DNA from: Verrucomicrobiota bacterium
Lineage (GTDB): Bacteria; Verrucomicrobiota; Verrucomicrobiia; Chthoniobacterales; UBA10450
Direction of reading: 5' to 3'
NCBI GenBank assembly: GCA_003219995.1
Contig: QHRC01000049.1
Span: 1 to 18,576 of the forward strand
DNA: 18,576 nt
A program made the position numbers and the translations under genes. Under the pieces are notes generated by a model. It was not told the DNA's origin, did not search any database, and was given only the letters and a program-made list of their open reading frames with translations. Below, in pieces: positions 14,420-18,576 of the stretch (within the stretch, counting starts at the first letter, position 1; every line of letters begins with the position of its first letter).

Positions 14420-15028
14420 ATGAAAACAAAATCAATCGCGGCAATTCTCGCTTCACTCACAACCACGACGCTCCTGGCGCTTGATTCGCCACCGGTTGGC
14501 AGCGCCGCGCCCGACTTTTCGCTCACCGACGCAAAGGGCAAGACACATTCGCTTTCGCAATACAAAGGCAAATACGTCGTCCTGGAGTGGTTCAATCCGG
14601 AATGCCCGTTCGTGAAAAAGCATTACGGCAGCGGCAACATGCAGAAGCTACAAGAAGAATACACGGGCAAAGGTGTTGTCTGGCTGACGATCGATTCTAA
14701 TGCTCCCGGCAGCGAGGGCAACATGACTCCGGAACAAGCTGCGAAAGTTGCAGCCGCTTGGAAAACACATCAAACCGCGCTGCTTCTCGATCCGGAAGGC
14801 AAAGCCGGGCGCGCTTACGGGGCAAAAAACACGCCGAACATGGTCGTGGTTAGTCCTGAGGGTAAAATCGCGTACGAAGGCGCAATCGACAGCAAAGCCA
14901 CGCCCAATCCGGCCGACATTCCCAGCTCGACCAACTACGTCAAAGTCGCGCTCGACGAATCACTCGCGGGCAAACCAGTGACAACGGCGAACACCAAGCC
15001 ATACGGTTGCTCGGTGAAATACCAGTGA
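14420..15028 (+). CDS. Exported AhpC/TSA-family redoxin
   Basis: Thioredoxin-fold protein of the peroxiredoxin/redoxin group, 202 residues. The N-terminus MKTKSIAAILASLTTTTLLA is a signal peptide, so the protein acts outside the cytoplasmic membrane. The redoxin core runs from PPVGSAAPDFSLTDAKGK. The active-site motif WFNPECPFVKKHYG has one cysteine, Cys62, in place of CxxC; a second cysteine, Cys197, sits six residues from the end in KPYGCSVKYQ and is a candidate resolving residue. A cis-Pro motif is visible in KNTPNMVVVSPEG. The gene is 3 bp from dsbD, pointing to DsbD as its reductant. Whether it is a peroxidase or a disulfide-handling protein is not decided. Confidence 0.88.
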   Translation: MKTKSIAAILASLTTTTLLALDSPPVGSAAPDFSLTDAKGKTHSLSQYKGKYVVLEWFNPECPFVKKHYGSGNMQKLQEEYTGKGVVWLTIDSNAPGSEGNMTPEQAAKVAAAWKTHQTALLLDPEGKAGRAYGAKNTPNMVVVSPEGKIAYEGAIDSKATPNPADIPSSTNYVKVALDESLAGKPVTTANTKPYGCSVKYQ

Positions 15029-15037
15029 TATAAACGA

Positions 15038-15826
15038 CTAGCGCTGTTTCGATGAAAAGCGGCGCAAGATCGACATCGGCATCATTCGCACGAGAAACAT
15101 CCCAAGTTTCATTGCGAAACCTGGGATAACGAGCGGGCGAGCGGCTTCGACTGCGGCAAGTCCATCGCGAGCGACTTGTTCGACCGGAACGTAAGCGAAC
15201 TCCGGCCCGGCTTCGGGCTGGCCACCGGGGCGTTTTGCGACCTCTCCGAATTCGGTGTGTACTGGCCCCGGGCAGAGTATAGAAACACTCACGCCAGTGT
15301 CGCGTAATTCCGCGCGGAGCGCTTCCGAAAAGTTCGTCACGTAAGCTTTTGTCGCTGCGTAAACCGCGAAGCCAGGAATCGGGAGAAAACCAGCCGATGA
15401 GCTGACATTCAAGATTGCACCGCGCTTTCTCGCGATCATCGTTGGAAGCAATTTTCTAGTCAGCAGCGTGAGCGCGCTCATGTTCACTTGAATGATCTGG
15501 TCGATCCGTGTCGGATCGCTTGTCGCAAATGGTCCGCTATCGCCCAGTCCCGCGTTATTGATCAACAAATCGATGTCGATCTTGTCGTGCGCGAGCGACT
15601 CAATTAGCGCGTCAACCTGCGTTTTATCCGCAAGATCGACATCGTAAACATGGACGTTCAAGCTCGGATTTGCCTTCGTCAGTTCATTACGCAATTGCTC
15701 CAATCGCTCACGTCGCCGGGCGACGAGCACGACTGAACCGGCGCGGCTCGCGAGCTGCCGCGCAAATTCGCGGCCGATTCCAGCTGACGCTCCTGTGATC
15801 AACGCTTTGCAATTGTTTATTTTCAT
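15038..15826 (-). CDS. Short-chain dehydrogenase/reductase (SDR)
   Basis: NAD(P)-dependent oxidoreductase of the classical SDR family, 262 residues. The cofactor motif TGASAGIG is at 11-18, the structural motif NNAG at 90-93, and the catalytic tetrad is Asn115, Ser142-144, Tyr156 and Lys160 (YAATK). ARRRERLEQL after the second strand, with its run of arginines, suggests a preference for NADP. It resembles the DltE/YqjQ-like branch, whose substrates are mostly unknown. The C-terminus is hydrophobic and basic (MKLGMFLVRMMPMSILRRFS) and could touch the membrane. It converges on the redoxin gene, 9 bp apart. Three copies of the 13-mer AAGATCGACATCG lie inside it. Confidence 0.9.
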   Translation of the reverse strand: MKINNCKALITGASAGIGREFARQLASRAGSVVLVARRRERLEQLRNELTKANPSLNVHVYDVDLADKTQVDALIESLAHDKIDIDLLINNAGLGDSGPFATSDPTRIDQIIQVNMSALTLLTRKLLPTMIARKRGAILNVSSSAGFLPIPGFAVYAATKAYVTNFSEALRAELRDTGVSVSILCPGPVHTEFGEVAKRPGGQPEAGPEFAYVPVEQVARDGLAAVEAARPLVIPGFAMKLGMFLVRMMPMSILRRFSSKQR

Positions 15827-15957
15827 TGCGCGCTTGCCCGCGGGCTCGTTCTCATCGAGTTGCGGACCTTAACTGTTTCCAAGGGGGCGGTGCTATACCT
15901 GATTCACGTATGGCATGGAAGGCGCGCCCGCGATTGTTTAGCTTCATTGTGCGCCTG
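15809..15957 (-). repeat. Imperfect 28-bp direct repeat flanking the rluB-SDR gap
   Basis: 15809-15836 and 15930-15957 match at 23 of 28 positions. On the minus strand the downstream copy includes the SDR start codon (MKINNC), and the upstream copy would read MKLNNR from an ATG at 15947 that overlaps the rluB stop (ATGA). That frame runs only 31 codons (15852-15947) before a stop. It looks like a duplicated translation start region rather than a gene, although a tiny leader peptide cannot be excluded. Confidence 0.4.
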
Positions 15958-16798
15958 ATCGCCGCCTTCTGCCAGGGCGGTTCATCTTGACTGTCCTGGA
16001 GTGAAGCAACGCCATAGATGACTCACCTACAGCATGGCGAACACCCGCAAGGGTCGGTGCCGTTTCTCGATCTGGTCGAATGACCGAGCGCGATATATCT
16101 GACGCTGGCTTTGTCGTTCTCAACACTTTCAATTCAGATTTTGTGAGCGCGCGCCAGTGGCCGCGTGGCAAATCGTCGAGGCGCAAATTTCTGATTCGAA
16201 TGCGTACGAGCCGTTTCACTTTATAACCAACTTGCTCAAACATGCGGCGAATCTGACGATTTATGCCCTGGCGCAGAGTGACCCGCAAACGTGTTGGGGT
16301 GATGGAATGCAAACGCGTGATTTGGGCGCGCTGACCGTCGAGAGAAACCCCGCGCAACAATTTGGCAGCAAGCGCCGGAGTCCATTGCCGGTCGAGCGTT
16401 ATTTCATATTCCTTGTCGATCTTGTAACGTGGATGAGTGAGGCGATGCGCGAGCTCGCCGTCGTTTGTGAGAATGAGCAGACCTTCACTTTGCGCATCGA
16501 GCCGGCCCACGCTGAAGAGCCGCGGGAATTTCCGCGGCAGCAAATCGAAAACTGTGTCGCGCGCGTGAGGGTCGCTTTTCGTGGAAACGAAACCGGCCGG
16601 TTTGTGCAAAATGATCGTGAATGGAAGATCGATACGAACAAGCTTGCCGTTCACTTTCACGTGATCGCGCTCGCTCGGCTGGAAGCTGAAGTCGGTGCAC
16701 GGCTTTCCGTTGACGGCGACGCGCCCGGCCTCGATCAGCTCATCGCATTGGCGGCGCGAGCCGATGCCGGCGGCAGCGAGGAAACGGTTGAGACGCAA
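15944..16798 (-). CDS. rluB: RluB/RsuA-family rRNA pseudouridine synthase
   Basis: Isomerises a specific uridine in rRNA (RluB-like enzymes act on 23S) to pseudouridine. The S4 RNA-binding domain is at the N-terminus (MRLNRFLAAAGIGSRRQCDE). The catalytic Asp101 is in FSVGRLDAQSEGLLILTNDG, and LRQGINRQIRRMFEQVGY is the RsuA/RluB signature. The start is TTG at 16798: the family N-terminus begins exactly there and a stop lies 8 codons upstream with no ATG between. After the catalytic domain (about residue 225) there is a roughly 60-residue basic tail (ending MNRPGRRRRSG) with little family resemblance. RluE or RsuA specificity cannot be excluded. Confidence 0.92.
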   Translation of the reverse strand: MRLNRFLAAAGIGSRRQCDELIEAGRVAVNGKPCTDFSFQPSERDHVKVNGKLVRIDLPFTIILHKPAGFVSTKSDPHARDTVFDLLPRKFPRLFSVGRLDAQSEGLLILTNDGELAHRLTHPRYKIDKEYEITLDRQWTPALAAKLLRGVSLDGQRAQITRLHSITPTRLRVTLRQGINRQIRRMFEQVGYKVKRLVRIRIRNLRLDDLPRGHWRALTKSELKVLRTTKPASDISRSVIRPDRETAPTLAGVRHAVGESSMALLHSRTVKMNRPGRRRRSGAQ

Positions 16799-16863
16799 AG
16801 CAGAGTCAAAAACACGCTGTTACCATTTAACTTTGTAACATTTTTAACGAATCGCCTCTCCGA

Positions 16864-17019
16864 TCACGCGTCCGGTTTCGTTTTGGGAAGGCCGATGACT
16901 TTGCTGCCTTCCTTCCACTGCGCGCGCTTCTTGAGAAGTTCGACGCGCTCAAAACGTTTCAGAACATTGCGCTTGGCCATGATGGTGCTGGCGCCTTTTA
17001 GACTGCGATGCTGCGACAT
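16864..17019 (-). CDS. Small basic protein of the Verrucomicrobia/Chlamydiae type, 51 aa
   Basis: A complete 51-residue gene that is easy to miss because of its size. It starts MSQHRSLKGASTIMAKRN and continues VLKRFERVELLKKRAQW, ending GLPKTKPDA. Lys, Arg and His make up over a quarter of the residues and there are no cysteines or membrane segments, so RNA or ribosome binding is likely. I recall a conserved family of such small basic proteins restricted to Verrucomicrobia, Chlamydiae and relatives, of unproven function; the match is by memory of the motif MAKRNVLKRFERVELLKKR. An internal ATG at residue 14 is the alternative start. A weak -10-like TATAAC lies upstream on the minus strand (about 17112-17117). 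It precedes rluB by 65 bp. Confidence 0.85.
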   Translation of the reverse strand: MSQHRSLKGASTIMAKRNVLKRFERVELLKKRAQWKEGSKVIGLPKTKPDA

Positions 17020-17111
17020 AAACTGGTTTCCCGCCGAAATTGAGCCGGCACATTAAGCTGCGCGCTGGATTTTTCAAATGGAGATCATGGAGATCGTCCG
17101 CCAAGCCGCCG

Positions 17112-18576
17112 TTATAATCGGTTACTTAAGACGACGTATGAGCCGCAGGCTGTGACTTGATGATAAATGTGAAAGCGCTGGGTCAACAGGCTTTCCCAGT
17201 AGGCAACGCGCTTCTCCTCAACGATCAGATAAACGTCGCTGGAATCGCTCCATTTTGTAAGAACTCGATCTTCATCCAGAACGACATCCGCCTTGTTTGA
17301 GCCGATGTGCATTTCGTCGTCGCGCGGCTGATTCACTAAATAAAAGCGCCGATTCAAATAAAAAATAAGGCTGCTGGCGACGTCCAATGATCCCTCGTAA
17401 ATGACTTCGTCGTTGTCGGTGAGCCTGGGATTGAGAAAGCGGGCGGCGTCAGCGAGGGAAAAATGCGGCGCCATCCGCGCTACACCGTCGATCATGCTCA
17501 ATCCGGTTGGAATCATGGCGACGGCAAGCGCCGTGCAGGCGAGTTTCGGTCGTCGCGTCGAGATGAAATAAATCGCGACGAGGGAAAAGATTATGAGAGA
17601 GATGCCGATAATGGCGAACATCGGACGCAAGGCCAGCCAAGCTGGGCTTGGAATGCGTTGTAAGGCGCGCCAGGTCGTCCAGCTCGTGTCCCCGTTGCCC
17701 CGATGTCCATCCATTTCTCCGATCAATTTCGGGAGAAACAAGGCCAGGGCAGCGATGGTGAGTCCGACAAGATTAAGCAAGCCGGCGCCGGCGAGGCGCA
17801 GTTTTCCAGGCGCTCTTAACCACGTCGTCGCGGCCCAGAGAGCAAATCCGCTCCACATGCTCATCGAATAATAATCCTGGCGCTGTCCGATGAGAAGCAG
17901 CGGCAGGAAAGCCACAGCCATCCAACAAAGAGGCAAAGCATCGGCAAATTCAATTTCGCGCGGACGCATCACGCGCCGCCACGCTAGGAGCACTGCGGGC
18001 AAGAGCGCAACCGACCATGGAAACCACCAGGCGAAATGCAACGCGGTAAATTGCAATCGCGGAACGCCATTATCGCTGCCGGGAGCATTGGGAGCAGTGT
18101 GGAGGTGACCCAGCCACTCCACGCCTACAAGTTGGCGAAGAAATCCGGGGAAACGCCACTCCGTCCAAATGTACCACGGAGCAACAATGAGCAGAAAGAT
18201 CGACAAGTACGACCAATGCAAAAGCAGGCGGAAGCGCAAACTAGCCTCTCGATACAACAACCCCAGGATCAACAACACTGCCCCCGGATAAAGCAAACCG
18301 TGCACTCCTTTGGTCAGACAAGCGAGCGCCGCGCAAATCCAAAAGCCAAGAAACCAAAAACGGCGAAAGCGGCGCCGCTGATAACCGCATATGCCGCAAA
18401 GGATCGCGCCGGCAACGAAAGCGCTGAAAACCGGCTCGGGCATAATGAGCCGTCCGAGCAAAAAAGTGCCGCAGGAGCAAAGATAAATCAGACCGGCGAG
18501 GAAACCGCGCCAGTAATCAGCCAGCCGTTCGCCGATTAGAAACGTCACGGCGACGGTCGCAATCATTCCCAGCGCG
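17112..18576 (-). CDS. Glycosyltransferase-39-like (ArnT/PMT family) membrane protein, cut by window end
   Basis: Polytopic membrane enzyme that would use a lipid-linked sugar donor on the outer face of the membrane. The frame is open to the end of the window, so the N-terminus, including the family's catalytic acidic loop, is missing; the ATG at 18566 is internal. About ten hydrophobic segments are visible, with family-like features: [19 protein letters not shown], the segment [19 protein letters not shown], and [17 protein letters not shown]. After the last helix (around 335 of the visible part) there is a soluble C-terminal domain of about 130 residues ([20 protein letters not shown]). This layout matches the ArnT-like group with a C-terminal periplasmic domain. 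The acceptor, whether lipid A, another lipid or a protein, cannot be inferred. Confidence 0.85.
   Translation of the reverse strand, partial: ALGMIATVAVTFLIGERLADYWRGFLAGLIYLCSCGTFLLGRLIMPEPVFSAFVAGAILCGICGYQRRRFRRFWFLGFWICAALACLTKGVHGLLYPGAVLLILGLLYREASLRFRLLLHWSYLSIFLLIVAPWYIWTEWRFPGFLRQLVGVEWLGHLHTAPNAPGSDNGVPRLQFTALHFAWWFPWSVALLPAVLLAWRRVMRPREIEFADALPLCWMAVAFLPLLLIGQRQDYYSMSMWSGFALWAATTWLRAPGKLRLAGAGLLNLVGLTIAALALFLPKLIGEMDGHRGNGDTSWTTWRALQRIPSPAWLALRPMFAIIGISLIIFSLVAIYFISTRRPKLACTALAVAMIPTGLSMIDGVARMAPHFSLADAARFLNPRLTDNDEVIYEGSLDVASSLIFYLNRRFYLVNQPRDDEMHIGSNKADVVLDEDRVLTKWSDSSDVYLIVEEKRVAYWESLLTQRFHIYHQVTACGSYVVLSNRL

Larger units (their letters stand above)
628..18204. repeat. Dispersed over-represented word AAGATCGAC (extended AAGATCGACATCG)
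   Basis: Exact copies of AAGATCGAC start on the plus strand at 628, 5477, 6255, 9027, 9444, 10614, 11106, 12668, 15066, 15632 and 18196. Minus-strand copies occupy 3847-3855, 15575-15583 and 16415-16423. The 13-mer AAGATCGACATCG is present six times (5477, 10614, 11106, 15066, 15632 on plus; 15571-15583 on minus), and AAGATCGACAAG four times. Nearly all are in coding sequence but in different frames (KID, VDL, SIL/SIF, QDR/KDR), so shared protein motifs do not explain them. About 0.1 copies of the 9-mer would be expected by base composition. Confidence 0.7.

Noticed and set aside
15827..15943. Possible tRNA or small RNA in the rluB-SDR gap
   Set aside because: No cloverleaf, T-arm or acceptor pairing could be found; the repeat of the SDR start region accounts for the notable sequence.
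16818..16845. TGTTAC/GTAACA stem followed by a T run on the plus strand
   Set aside because: The stem is only 6 AT-rich bp with an 11-nt loop, and no plus-strand gene ends nearby, so a terminator is not supported.
16157..17056. Plus-strand open frame (299 codons) opposite rluB and the small basic protein
   Set aside because: The minus strand carries intact S4/pseudouridine synthase motifs; the plus frame has none and spans two genes and their gap.

Overview
This window reads as chromosomal DNA of a GC-rich (roughly mid-50s percent by eye) member of the Verrucomicrobia, most plausibly the Spartobacteria/Chthoniobacterales soil lineage. The strongest clue is a 51-residue lysine/arginine-rich protein at 16864-17019 of a kind I know only from Verrucomicrobia, Chlamydiae and relatives. 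The housekeeping gene order and codon habits fit, but the lineage is an inference. I see no phage genes, transposases, CRISPR arrays, tRNA or rRNA genes.

Layout. 1-1585 (+): the end of an archaeal/eukaryotic-like prolyl-tRNA synthetase, a small glutaredoxin, and an unrecognised membrane protein whose start overlaps the glutaredoxin stop. 1666-6338 (-): a translation and nucleotide cluster, transcribed rsmI, rplU, rpmA, adk, a zinc-ribbon protein, fmt, pyrH, frr. 6449-6796 (+): a W-x-x-G-x-W repeat lipoprotein. 6822-9866 (-): a bifunctional proline dehydrogenase/glutamate semialdehyde dehydrogenase. 9867-10262: non-coding, with a possible broken lipoprotein leader. 10263-11849 (+): threonine aldolase and a Thr/Pro/Ser-rich lipoprotein. 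12023-12208 (-): a small membrane-anchored protein, divergent from 12290-15028 (+), a DsbD-type reductase followed 3 bp later by an exported redoxin. 15038-15826 (-): a short-chain dehydrogenase. 15944-16798 (-): an RluB-type pseudouridine synthase. 16864-17019 (-): the small basic protein. 17112-18576 (-): a glycosyltransferase-39-like membrane protein cut by the window edge.

How the genes fit together. The minus-strand cluster supplies ribosome parts and modification (bL21, bL27, RsmI), initiation (Fmt), recycling (Frr) and nucleotide charging (Adk, PyrH). DsbD plus redoxin looks like an electron route from cytoplasmic thioredoxin across the membrane to an exported peroxidase-like protein. 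PutA and the aldolase belong to amino-acid catabolism.

Two signals are not explained by the genes. First, three inverted-pair repeats (about 1581-1642, 3070-3117, 5620-5680) each consist of two facing units beginning TGTAG, the GTAG head known from REP/BIME elements; in all three the TAG of one unit is the stop codon of the adjacent gene. Second, the 9-mer AAGATCGAC occurs 14 times (11 on +, 3 on -), and its extension AAGATCGACATCG six times, in several reading frames, far above chance.
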